A stretch of DNA of 13,993 nucleotides from JACCQS01 sp050999295 (GTDB lineage: Bacteria; Actinomycetota; Actinomycetes; Mycobacteriales; Geodermatophilaceae). The translations under genes were made by a program, and so were the position numbers. Positions 6,637 through 13,993 of the stretch are shown one piece after another. The notes below the pieces were generated by a model that saw nothing but the letters and a program-made list of their open reading frames with translations, had not been told where the DNA came from and searched no databases. Every line of letters starts with the position of its first letter. Position 1 is the stretch's first letter. The DNA lies in contig JBPCPI010000215.1 in NCBI GenBank assembly GCA_050999295.1, positions 1-13,993 on the forward strand, in the 5' to 3' direction.

Positions 6637-6833
6637 CCCCGTACGTCGTGATCCTGGTCGGCTTCGCCGGCCTGCTTGCGGCTGGCCTGGCAGTCGAGGC
6701 CCTCGGGCGCGCGGGACAGAAGCCGTTCCGGCCGCTGGCCAGGGTGCTGGAGCCCGTGCTTGCCTCCCGAGTCGGGCGGTGGGTCGTGTGGGGCGCCTGG
6801 TTGTGGATCGGGTTCCACTTCCTGGCCCGCTGA
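6633..6833 (+). CDS. Small two-span membrane protein, DUF6186-like
   Basis: A 66-residue protein starting MTPYVVILVGFAGLL. It has one span at about 3-23, a basic amphipathic middle (RAGQKPFRPLARVLEPVL), and a second span ending WGAWLWIGFHFLAR. Size, two-span layout and the C-terminal W..GFHFLAR ending resemble the small actinobacterial proteins filed under DUF6186; this is recalled from family appearance and not searched. The GTG at 6633 overlaps the upstream stop as GTGA, which makes it more likely than the in-frame GTG at 6618. It probably acts with the upstream membrane protein; no function is known. Confidence 0.65.
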   Translation: MTPYVVILVGFAGLLAAGLAVEALGRAGQKPFRPLARVLEPVLASRVGRWVVWGAWLWIGFHFLAR

Positions 6834-6919
6834 ACGGCGGGCCTGGTCGGACGCCCTCGGGCTCCAGGGCGGGCAGATGTGCCGAATCGGGCAAACTTCG
6901 CACCCCCGACGCGCGAATC

Positions 6920-6955
6920 GCACTTCTCGTCGCGCCATCAGCCACTTGTGCGGCG
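6920..6955 (+). repeat. Intergenic repeat, copy A
   Basis: This 36-base stretch aligns without gaps to 8404-8439 at 31 of 36 positions. The last 16 bases, AGCCACTTGTGCGGCG, are identical. It lies between the ends of two convergent genes, a few bases past the SRPBCC stop. The upstream flank also shares an ACCCC-CGA patch with copy B. Confidence 0.65.
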
Positions 6956-6959
6956 ACCG

Positions 6960-7379
6960 CTAGACGAGCGGGAACGTGGCGGCGAAGGCGTCCAACTGGC
7001 CGCCGTCGGCCTTGCGGATGGCAGACCTGATCACCGGGCCGAGCAGCCGGACGGGCCCGGTCATCTCGCAGTCAGCGACCAGACTCACCCGCGTCCCGCC
7101 GCCATCGGGCGCGCACACGTAGACGTAGTCGGCGGTCACCCCGCCCTGCGTGGACCGCAGCGTGATGCTGCGCCCGGGGTCAAGCGCCGCGATCTGGCTG
7201 GACCGCTGCTTGCCCCGAGTGGTGAAGATCAGCTTCGTGCCGACAGCGGTTGGACCCTGCGCGCGCAAACCCTCCACGCCGGACATCCAGCGCGCCGCCT
7301 CGTCCCAGTCGACCAGCCGCGCCCAGACCTCCTCGACCGGACGATCGATCGTGGTCGCGGCGCGGAACGCTTCGGTCAT
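6960..7379 (-). CDS. SRPBCC-domain protein (START/polyketide-cyclase-like fold)
   Basis: A 139-residue protein matching the SRPBCC ligand-pocket superfamily. It opens with FRAATTIDRPVEEVWARLVDWDEAARWMSGVEG, has a central GTKLIFTTRGK strand pair, and ends with the long C-terminal helix (LLGPVIRSAIRKADGGQLDAFAATF). These proteins bind hydrophobic ligands or modulate partners; the ligand here is unknown. I use the ATG at 7379, which has AAGGG six bases upstream and starts right at the domain. A GTG at 7457 that overlaps the AraC stop as GTGA is a real alternative adding 26 residues without domain match. Either way it is downstream of, and probably co-transcribed with, the AraC-type regulator. 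Confidence 0.75.
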   Translation of the reverse strand: MTEAFRAATTIDRPVEEVWARLVDWDEAARWMSGVEGLRAQGPTAVGTKLIFTTRGKQRSSQIAALDPGRSITLRSTQGGVTADYVYVCAPDGGGTRVSLVADCEMTGPVRLLGPVIRSAIRKADGGQLDAFAATFPLV

Positions 7380-7453
7380 CGGATGCCCTTCGGGTCGCCG
7401 GAATGGCCCGCCAAATGGTGCGCGGAGTGCGGTCGCAAAGGATTGGACGAACT

Positions 7454-8290
7454 TCACATCGGCTCGGGGACGAAGCCTGCTGATTCGGCTGCGACGTCAC
7501 GGTCGTACGTCGAGCGCTGCGCCGCCACGTACTCCGACGGCTTGACCCCGATGTGCCGCTTGAAGTCCCGGATGAGATGCGCCTGGTCGGACCATCCCAG
7601 CTCGGCGGCCTTGTCCGCCCAGCCGACGGCGCCGTGGACGTCGATGCTCTCGAGCAACTGGCGCATCCGGAGAATCCGGGACAGGGTCCGGGGACTCAGT
7701 CCGACCTGCGCGGTGAACTGCCGGTCGAGGTGGCCGTGGCTCACGCCCAGCTCGGCTGCGATGTCAGCGATCGGCCGCGTCGGTTCGGCCGAGAGTCGCG
7801 CGACTGCCGCCTCGCAACGTTCAAAGGCCCTGCGCTCGAACGGCTCTGGGCGACGCAGCGTCGCCTCGACCAGGTCGAGAGCCTCGTCTGGCGTCCCGCA
7901 CGCCAGCAGCACCCGCCGTAGGTCGTCAGCTCGTGGCCAGACGGAGAGGAGGTCGACTACCCGACCGCGCAACGTGGCTGGCGCCAGCCCAAGCGCGGGC
8001 TGGCAGCCGACTGGGGTCGTGACGATGCCAACGCAGTAGGTCTTACCGACAGGTTCATTGACGATCGGCCGGTCGTGCGGGCCGATCAGGAAGCCGGTGT
8101 CCGCGACGAGGGCTTCGGCCGCACCGTCAGCGGTCTGGCGGATCGGATCGCCCAGGACTATCGCCGCGACCGTCGACCCGGTGGGCGCGATCCGTTCCCG
8201 AACTCCGGTGATGTGACCGCGCGCGAACCAGATCGATTCGACGAACCGGCGGGTCTCGCCGCCGGGCTCGCGGAAAACGTACTCGAACAC
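7454..8290 (-). CDS. AraC-family transcriptional regulator
   Basis: A 278-residue regulator with an N-terminal sensing domain of the DUF6597-like type (about 1-110) and a C-terminal AraC DNA-binding domain. The first helix-turn-helix is at about 174-213 (IADIAAELGVSHGHLDRQF, then VGLSPRTLSRILRM). The second is at about 224-259, with the typical LGWSDQAHLIRDFKRHIGVKPSEY. It most likely senses a small molecule and acts on nearby promoters, including its own and possibly the divergent membrane-hydrolase gene across the 226-base gap. The start is a GTG at 8290 with no strong Shine-Dalgarno sequence. The 22 residues after the DNA-binding domain are variable tail. The SRPBCC gene follows directly and may supply or share the ligand, which is inference. 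Confidence 0.85.
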   Translation of the reverse strand: MFEYVFREPGGETRRFVESIWFARGHITGVRERIAPTGSTVAAIVLGDPIRQTADGAAEALVADTGFLIGPHDRPIVNEPVGKTYCVGIVTTPVGCQPALGLAPATLRGRVVDLLSVWPRADDLRRVLLACGTPDEALDLVEATLRRPEPFERRAFERCEAAVARLSAEPTRPIADIAAELGVSHGHLDRQFTAQVGLSPRTLSRILRMRQLLESIDVHGAVGWADKAAELGWSDQAHLIRDFKRHIGVKPSEYVAAQRSTYDRDVAAESAGFVPEPM

Positions 8291-8403
8291 GGGCTGACGG
8301 TACTGAACTGATGCCGGCCGTACGCCGTACCGACCCGCGCGGATCTAACCGCCGGGCGAGGACTGCCACCTGGGTAGACCTCGTACGTCCAAACCCCGAA
8401 AAG

Positions 8404-8439
8404 GCACGTCTCGTCGGGACGGCAGCCACTTGTGCGGCG
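8404..8439 (+). repeat. Intergenic repeat, copy B
   Basis: This is the second copy of the 36-base repeat at 6920-6955, in the same orientation. In this copy CGTCTC and GGGACG (8407-8412 and 8416-8421) can form a small hairpin that copy A cannot, so the conserved feature is the sequence rather than that stem. It lies in the divergent AraC/membrane-hydrolase intergenic region. Confidence 0.65.
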
Positions 8440-8516
8440 CGCCGCAGTAGCTACCGCCACCGGCGGATTGCGGTCACACTTCGACCACGTCCTTGATCAA
8501 CGGGAGGTACGCGCGC

Positions 8517-11228
8517 ATGGCCGAACAGGTTCCGTGGGTCGAGCTACGGATCCACGGAGTCAGCGGAACACCACCGGAGGACATGCTCGGTAGCCCGCAT
8601 GTGCGGCAGGTGGCCGGGGATGAGTTCAGCCGGTTCTTCCGCCCTGTCGATGCACGACAACAGGAAGTACGACCGGCGCCGGACCACGTTCTCGAGGGCT
8701 ATCACTGGGGGAAGTTCACCTCGGGGTCCTGGCGGCAGGGGCTGTGGCTGGCGATCCTGCCGTTCGGCGTCGTCAACGCCGCCCAGTTCATGCTGCCGAC
8801 ACCGCCGAAGACGTCGAATAGTGCGAAGTTCTGGCACGCCATATGCGGCGCGATGCTGCGCCTGCTCGGTTTGGGTCTGACCGCAACGCTGCTGCTCGGG
8901 GTGGCGGTCGTGGCGATGGATCTGACCGCCTGGCAGTGGGGGCCGAAGCAGAATCTGCCGGACTGGGCCGCATTCCCGGGCTGGCCGCTGGCTGCCGCCA
9001 TGCTGGTCTGCGTAGCCGTACTCGTGCTGCTGTTCTCCTTCGGTCGCCGGCTCGGCGGGGCCAACCAGGACGCCGGGCGGCATGACGGGCTGGCCCCTGG
9101 GCCGCAATCAGTGGCCAGCGACGTGCCGGAGACCGAACTGAGGTTCCGGCGGTTCTTCACCGGCGACACCGATGCACCTGCCCTGCGCAAGCTGCACCTG
9201 GCAACCGGACTCGCACTCGTCGCCGCGCTCGGTGCGGCGGCCGGGAGACCGTTCACCGAGGGAGGTGCCGCGGTCCAGTGGACCTTCTGGGTCAGCGTCG
9301 CACTGGCCGGCCTGCTGACCCTGATCGTCGTTCTGCTCGGCGATCCTGAAGAGACGGTCACGGTGACGACCACCGGCTGGCCGGCTGCGCTGCGTTCCTG
9401 GTGGCACGGCGGGGAGTTTGTAGCCGACGGCACCGGCGCCAGAGAGATCCGACGCGGCGTGGTGTCACCGGTCAGCACGGTCCTGGTCGTCGCATCGCTT
9501 CTCGCGCTGGTCGTGTCGCTGTTCCTGGCCGGACGTCGACCGTTGCCGGATGGGGACCTGGTCACGGCGCTGCCCGGCATCGACGGGACCGCATTCGTCG
9601 TGCTGGTGGCCTGTGTGACGGGCATGCTCGTGCTGTTCTTGGCCAACGCGCTGCTCGCTGCGGCAACCCGCGTTAGTGGGAAATCTGCGCCGCCGCCACC
9701 GTTCGGCCGCTTCGCCCTCGGAATGACGTCGTCGCTCGCAGCGTCGGTTGGAACCTTTTTGGCGGTCGGGTACGCCGCGGCGCTGCCGTTCGGCTGGGCC
9801 TGGCTGCTGGGCCGAGGGGACGGGCCGAACTATCAGATATCGCCGCTCCTGCAGCGCATCGCCTACGCCTGGGGACTAACCTTCCTGCTCGTCGCCGGCT
9901 TCGTTTTCGCGACCTGGATCTCCTACCTGAGTCGGCGCGCGGAGTTCATCGACCGGGCGAAGGCCGCATTCACCTTCGGGGGCCGCCCGTTTCCTGGCCC
10001 TGGTGTGCAGGAGAACCAGACCTGGCGACTGCCGTCGAGCTGGATCGGCCGGGTCGCCAGGGCAATGTGGATGGCGCGCTTGAAGAATGCGACCCAACTC
10101 ATCTTCTGGGTCTTCGCCGTCTTCGGCGTCGTCCTGTCCCTCGCGGCGGGCGCGGAGTTCGTGTGGAGCGACCCGGACGACCCGTTCAACCTCCCCGGGC
10201 CGCTGGGCTCACTCAGCGAGGACACCTCGGTCGGCGGGGCCGAGGTCGTCATCGCACTCGGCACGGCGGTCCTCATCGGACTCGCGGTCGGGCTGGTGTT
10301 CCTCGGCCGGGGCGCTGTCCGCAAGGAGTCCTTGCGCCGCGGTGTCAACGTCGCCTGGGACGTCATCGCCTTCTGGCCGCGCGCGGTGCACCCGTTCGTA
10401 CCGCCGCCGTACTCACAGCGCGCGGTCGCCGACCTGCATGACCGGATCTGCTGGCACCTGGACCATCCCGTTCCGATGGTGGACGGCCGTACGGGCGTGG
10501 CCGTACCCCGCGCCAAGCACGTGATCGTGGCCGCGCACAGCCAGGGCAGCCTGATCGCGATCGCGGCTCTGCTGTGGCTCACCGACGATCAGCGCAGGCG
10601 GGTCGGGTTGGTGACGTTCGGGTCGCAGCTACGGGTCGCCTTTCCGCGGGCCTTTCCGGCCTACCTGGACTATCGGGTGCTCGAGTGGCTCTACCATCAG
10701 CTGCGCGGGCGATGGGTCAGCCTCTACCGGGACACCGACGCCATCGCCGGACCGGTGCTCAGTTGGCGGCACAGCAGGGACGCGATCGGTGCCGCACCGG
10801 AGTCCCACCGGATTCTGCAGACCGACCGGAGCTCTCCGGACGAGATCGACCTGACCTGGGGTCGCCGGGTCTGCGGCCCGGAATGGCGGCTGCTCGATCC
10901 CACGCCGTACGACGTGGCGTTGCAGCAAGGCGCGGTGCCCAAGATCAGCGCGCACAGCAACTATCCGGATGATCCGGCCTGGCCGGCCGCCCTGGCGGCA
11001 GTGGCCCCGCCCGACGGCGCGTCCGTGGTCCCGCTCGCCGGCGCGTCCGTGGTCCCACCCGACGGACCGCCCGACCCCCCGCCGCCGCTCGAGCCGGATT
11101 CGGGATCGACCAGTCAAGGCAGACATCTCGACCAATCAGCTGCTCCACCGCCGACGACACATCCCGCGACCGTTCCGCTACCCGGTGTTGCGCAGACCCG
11201 CAGCTATCCCGTTGACGGTGAGCAGTAG
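8517..11228 (+). CDS. Large membrane protein with a split lipase-like alpha/beta-hydrolase signature
   Basis: A 903-residue protein. The ATG is supported by GGGAGG nine bases upstream; an in-frame TTG at 8493 lies before that site. Residues 7-20 (WVELRIHGVSGTPP) look like the first core strand with the HG oxyanion-hole motif of lipase-like hydrolases. Then come about 11 hydrophobic spans between roughly 74 and 596. The C-terminal domain holds HVIVAAHSQGSLIAIAALLW with a nucleophile-elbow Ser675, SLYRDTDAIAGPV with a candidate acid Asp741, and ISAHSNYPDDPAW with a candidate His813. The order HG, Ser, Asp, His fits a lipase/esterase-type fold whose first strand is separated from the rest by a membrane domain. 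The tail from about 830 is Pro-rich with two GASVVP repeats, and its last codons overlap ppc. Substrate is unknown; an acyl-ester or lipid at the membrane is plausible. Confidence 0.7.
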   Translation: MAEQVPWVELRIHGVSGTPPEDMLGSPHVRQVAGDEFSRFFRPVDARQQEVRPAPDHVLEGYHWGKFTSGSWRQGLWLAILPFGVVNAAQFMLPTPPKTSNSAKFWHAICGAMLRLLGLGLTATLLLGVAVVAMDLTAWQWGPKQNLPDWAAFPGWPLAAAMLVCVAVLVLLFSFGRRLGGANQDAGRHDGLAPGPQSVASDVPETELRFRRFFTGDTDAPALRKLHLATGLALVAALGAAAGRPFTEGGAAVQWTFWVSVALAGLLTLIVVLLGDPEETVTVTTTGWPAALRSWWHGGEFVADGTGAREIRRGVVSPVSTVLVVASLLALVVSLFLAGRRPLPDGDLVTALPGIDGTAFVVLVACVTGMLVLFLANALLAAATRVSGKSAPPPPFGRFALGMTSSLAASVGTFLAVGYAAALPFGWAWLLGRGDGPNYQISPLLQRIAYAWGLTFLLVAGFVFATWISYLSRRAEFIDRAKAAFTFGGRPFPGPGVQENQTWRLPSSWIGRVARAMWMARLKNATQLIFWVFAVFGVVLSLAAGAEFVWSDPDDPFNLPGPLGSLSEDTSVGGAEVVIALGTAVLIGLAVGLVFLGRGAVRKESLRRGVNVAWDVIAFWPRAVHPFVPPPYSQRAVADLHDRICWHLDHPVPMVDGRTGVAVPRAKHVIVAAHSQGSLIAIAALLWLTDDQRRRVGLVTFGSQLRVAFPRAFPAYLDYRVLEWLYHQLRGRWVSLYRDTDAIAGPVLSWRHSRDAIGAAPESHRILQTDRSSPDEIDLTWGRRVCGPEWRLLDPTPYDVALQQGAVPKISAHSNYPDDPAWPAALAAVAPPDGASVVPLAGASVVPPDGPPDPPPPLEPDSGSTSQGRHLDQSAAPPPTTHPATVPLPGVAQTRSYPVDGEQ
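11016..11063 (+). repeat. Two tandem 24-base repeats in the membrane-hydrolase tail
   Basis: Each unit begins GGCGCGTCCGTGGTCCC and encodes GASVVP plus two residues; units are 11016-11039 and 11040-11063, differing at a few 3' bases. They add a Pro-rich linker at the C-terminus and are a likely site of repeat-number variation. Confidence 0.75.
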
Positions 11229-13907
11229 GGCCCTGGCGAGAAGCGGGTCCTTCTCCTCCGCGTCGGCGCGCTGCCGGGCGAGTAGTTCGATCTGCAGATG
11301 GTGCAGCGGTTCGAGGTAGGTCTCCCGGATGCGCAGGGTCTGGCGCAGCACCGGGAAGCTGGCGAGGAGTTCGGTTTCACCCGTCACACTCAAGACCTGG
11401 GCGACCGTCAGTGCGTGCTCGGTCTTGATCGTCTCGAAGAGCCTTCGCAGACTTGGGTCGACGAGACGGCCGACGTAACGGGCGGCGATGGACAGGTCCG
11501 TCTTGACCAGCGTCATGGACACGTTGCCGAGGAAGGCACGAAAGAACGGCCACCGCTCGTACATCTCCCGCAGTTCGCTCAGCTGCTGCGCCGCGGCGGC
11601 CAGACCCGTGCCGACACCGAACCAACCGGGAATGATCTGCCGGGACTGGGTCCAGCCGAAGACCCACGGGATGGCGCGCAGCCCGTCGATGTCGGCGCCG
11701 CTGTCCGGTCGCCGGGCGGGCCGCGACCCGATGTGCAGGTCGGCCAGCACGTCGACCGGGGTGGAGGCGAGGAAGTACGCCGGCAGATCCGGGTCCTCGA
11801 CGAGTGCCCGGTAGCTCGCATGCGCGGCGCCGGACACCTTGTCCAGCACCGTGTCCCAGCGCCTGCCCTGCTCGTCGTGCGGGCCGACCGCCTGGCGAAG
11901 CATCGTCGCTTCGAGGGACGCTGCGACCAGCAGTTCGAGGTTGTCCCGAGCCAGGACCGGCAGCGAGTACTTGTCGCTGATCACCTCGCCCTGCTCGGTC
12001 AGCTTCAGCTCCCCGTCGACCGCGCCGTGCGGCAGCGCCATGACCGCGTCGTACGTCGGTCCGCCGCCCCGGCCGACCGAGCCGCCCCGGCCGTGGAAGA
12101 ACCGCAGCCGTACGCCGTACCGGGCCGCGAGGTCCCGGCAGCGGCGCTGGGCCCGGTGGATCTGCCACTGCGAGGTGGTGATGCCGGCGGCCTTGTTCGA
12201 GTCGGAGTAGCCAAGCATCACCTCCTGCACCTCCCCGCGCAGGGACACCAGGTGCCGGTACGACGGGTCGGTGAACAGCGCTTCGAGAATTGCATCGGCG
12301 TTCTGGAGCTCAGCGGAGGTCTCCAGCAGTGGGACGAATCCGATCCGTGCCACGCCTGATGCAAGGTCCACCAGCCCGGCCTCCCGGGCCAGGACGACAG
12401 CGGCCAGCACGTCATCAGCGCCTTGGGTCATCGACACGATGTAACTCTCCACGGCTTGCGGACCGAGGCTGTCCAGCGCTTGAGCTATGGTGTCGAAAAC
12501 CGCTGCGGTCCTGGCGGCTTCGGCATCAAGCGGTGGCGACTGGCCCGGCTGCGCGGTGGGCTGGGCGAGTTCCTTGGACAGCGCCGCCAACCGCTGGTCT
12601 CGGCCCAACGCGACGTACGGCCCAGCGGAGCCGCCGGCGCGGTCGAGCAACTGGCCCACGGCATGCTGGTGCTTGTCTGCGTGCTCACGTACGTCCATGG
12701 TGGCGAGCAGCAGGCCCGTGCACACAGCCGTACGGACGAGACGGTCGACGGCACCGGTGGCCAGTAGCTCACCCTGGTTCTCCCGAACCGAGGCGTGCAG
12801 CAGCACCAGATCCGCCTGCAGTTCCGCACCGTCGCGGTAGTCCCGGCCCGCGACATGCCGCGCGCCGCGCTGCAGCCGGGTCCGGGTCAACAGCAGCCGG
12901 GTGCCGACACAGGTGAGGAACAGCCGGTAGGACTCCTCGGCGTTCAGTCGGCGGTAGCGCGGCTCGACCTCCGGCAATTCGTCCAATGACGTCGCCAAGC
13001 GGGCGAGCAGGGCCGCAGATGCGCCCGAGATCCGTTGGGACACTGAAAGTTCCCGGCGCAGGTCGTTGACCAGACTCACCAACAGTGCAATCCCGTGTCC
13101 GGCTTGCAGCCGCAGAACCTCCAACGTCGTAGCCGGGGTGATGTTCGGGTTGCCATCCCGATCGCCACCGATCCAGGTGCCGAACGTCAACGGCCGGCCG
13201 TCCGGCGGCAGCCGGACGGCGACGGTAGCCAGCTGCTCGCGCAGCTCTTCGAGAACGTCACCGACCGCCGCGCTGCCGAGACCTTCGAGGTAGTAGATCC
13301 CGTTCCGCGCCTCGTCAAGTGGGTCTGGGCGGCCGATGCGCAGTTCGTCGGTGTGCCAGAGCAATTCGACCGCCTCCGCGAGCCGACGGCGACGGCGCGC
13401 AGACTCCGGCTGGTCGAGCAGGTCGGCCAGGCGCCGCAGCTTGTCCAGGATCGAGCGACGCGCGGCTTCGGTCGGGTGCGCCGTCAGGACCGGTCGTACC
13501 GCCAGCCGGCCCATCGTCGCGGCGATGTCCTCGGCAGGCACGCCGGCCTCGGCGATCCGCGCGACTGCCCGTTCGAGCCAGCCGCCGCCCTGCTCCCGCT
13601 GAGTCAACAGTGCTCGACCGCGATGCACCTGTTCGGTCACGTTGGCCAGATGGAAGTACGACGTAAACGCCCGTACGACTCGGATCGTCGTGGGCAGGTC
13701 CATCGTCCTGAGTTGCTCGTCCACCGCAGGAGGGAGGTCGGTCAAGCCGCCGACCTTGGCCTGGCCGCGCACCAACTCGACCAGTTCCAGCAACTCAGGT
13801 CCCGCACTGCGGACCAGGGTCTGACCCAGCAGCGTGGTCAGGAGCCGGATGTCAGCGCGCAGCGCCACATCCACTGCATGGGGAGCGGGCGGGGGTCGAG
13901 TCGGCAC
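11178..13907 (-). CDS. ppc: Phosphoenolpyruvate carboxylase
   Basis: A 909-residue enzyme that carboxylates phosphoenolpyruvate with bicarbonate to give oxaloacetate and phosphate, refilling the TCA cycle in the cytoplasm. All hallmark motifs are present in order: LTAHPTEA with catalytic His144, GGDRDGNP (247-254), LGYSDSNK (565-572), FFHGRGGSVGRGGGP (603-617) with His605 and Arg607, QGEVISDKY (639-647), PWVFGWTQSR (747-756), FLGNVSM, and the terminal RNTG that closes the active site. Length is normal and the gene looks intact. The GTG start at 13907 has GGGAGA about ten bases upstream; an ATG at 13915 is out of frame. It converges on the membrane-hydrolase gene with a 51-base overlap. Eighty-six bases of upstream DNA remain in the window, with no clear promoter. 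Confidence 0.97.
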   Translation of the reverse strand: MPTRPPPAPHAVDVALRADIRLLTTLLGQTLVRSAGPELLELVELVRGQAKVGGLTDLPPAVDEQLRTMDLPTTIRVVRAFTSYFHLANVTEQVHRGRALLTQREQGGGWLERAVARIAEAGVPAEDIAATMGRLAVRPVLTAHPTEAARRSILDKLRRLADLLDQPESARRRRRLAEAVELLWHTDELRIGRPDPLDEARNGIYYLEGLGSAAVGDVLEELREQLATVAVRLPPDGRPLTFGTWIGGDRDGNPNITPATTLEVLRLQAGHGIALLVSLVNDLRRELSVSQRISGASAALLARLATSLDELPEVEPRYRRLNAEESYRLFLTCVGTRLLLTRTRLQRGARHVAGRDYRDGAELQADLVLLHASVRENQGELLATGAVDRLVRTAVCTGLLLATMDVREHADKHQHAVGQLLDRAGGSAGPYVALGRDQRLAALSKELAQPTAQPGQSPPLDAEAARTAAVFDTIAQALDSLGPQAVESYIVSMTQGADDVLAAVVLAREAGLVDLASGVARIGFVPLLETSAELQNADAILEALFTDPSYRHLVSLRGEVQEVMLGYSDSNKAAGITTSQWQIHRAQRRCRDLAARYGVRLRFFHGRGGSVGRGGGPTYDAVMALPHGAVDGELKLTEQGEVISDKYSLPVLARDNLELLVAASLEATMLRQAVGPHDEQGRRWDTVLDKVSGAAHASYRALVEDPDLPAYFLASTPVDVLADLHIGSRPARRPDSGADIDGLRAIPWVFGWTQSRQIIPGWFGVGTGLAAAAQQLSELREMYERWPFFRAFLGNVSMTLVKTDLSIAARYVGRLVDPSLRRLFETIKTEHALTVAQVLSVTGETELLASFPVLRQTLRIRETYLEPLHHLQIELLARQRADAEEKDPLLARALLLTVNGIAAGLRNTG

Positions 13908-13993
13908 GCGACCATGGTCTCCCAGCTTTGTTACGGGCCTGCGTTGTCAGCGGGCTGCGACTCCGGACCCGCCACTCAGCCGGGCAGGACCCG

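Noticed and set aside
6853..6870. GCCCT/AGGGC hairpin as a terminator of the small membrane-protein pair
   Set aside because: The stem is only five pairs and no T run follows. The evidence is too weak to list.
6879..8039. Plus-strand reading frame of 386 codons across the SRPBCC and AraC genes
   Set aside because: It is antisense to two well-supported genes and has low-complexity composition. It has no domain signal.

Overview
The window is very GC-rich, uses many GTG starts, and carries typical actinobacterial families: an F510_1955-type Asp-box protein, two multi-membrane-span (GT-C/GT87-like) glycosyltransferases, a small DUF6186-like membrane protein, and a 909-residue phosphoenolpyruvate carboxylase. 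It is most likely chromosomal DNA of a high-GC actinomycete. I cannot name genus or species. Function calls come from motifs read by eye, not from searches.

Left end (1 to about 2300): two minus-strand genes for surface proteins lie 7 bases apart. They are a TlpA-like thiol-disulfide lipoprotein cut by the window edge and a membrane-anchored Asp-box protein. Next comes an orphan C-terminal domain of a cation-diffusion-facilitator (CDF) metal exporter that has lost its membrane part. After a gene-poor stretch with small inverted repeats there is a tRNA-Ala(UGC)-like 3' half at 2260-2301. I read this stretch as the decayed end of an integrated element, perhaps one that carried metal or redox functions.

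Right after the tRNA remnant (2368-2942) is a compact ribbon-helix-helix antitoxin / MazF toxin pair with a 4-base GTGA overlap and a possibly leaderless promoter.

Middle (3230-6833): an MptB-like mannosyltransferase-type membrane protein (+) converges with a GT87/DUF2029 membrane protein (-), and the coding ends overlap by 83 bases. The first gene carries a 58-base element of nested inverted repeats in a loop-coding stretch. Two small membrane-protein genes (+) follow, coupled by a GTGA overlap, and are divergent from the GT87 gene.

Right part (6960-13907): an AraC-type regulator gene and a downstream SRPBCC-domain gene form a minus-strand pair. Divergent from them is a 903-residue membrane protein whose lipase-like alpha/beta-hydrolase signature seems split, with an N-terminal HG motif, about 11 membrane spans, then Ser, Asp and His candidates. 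It converges on ppc with a 51-base coding overlap. A 36-base repeat (31/36 identical) occurs in two intergenic regions on either side of the AraC/SRPBCC pair. The most unusual items are the split membrane hydrolase, the palindromic element inside the glycosyltransferase gene, the intergenic repeat pair and the tRNA-remnant island boundary.
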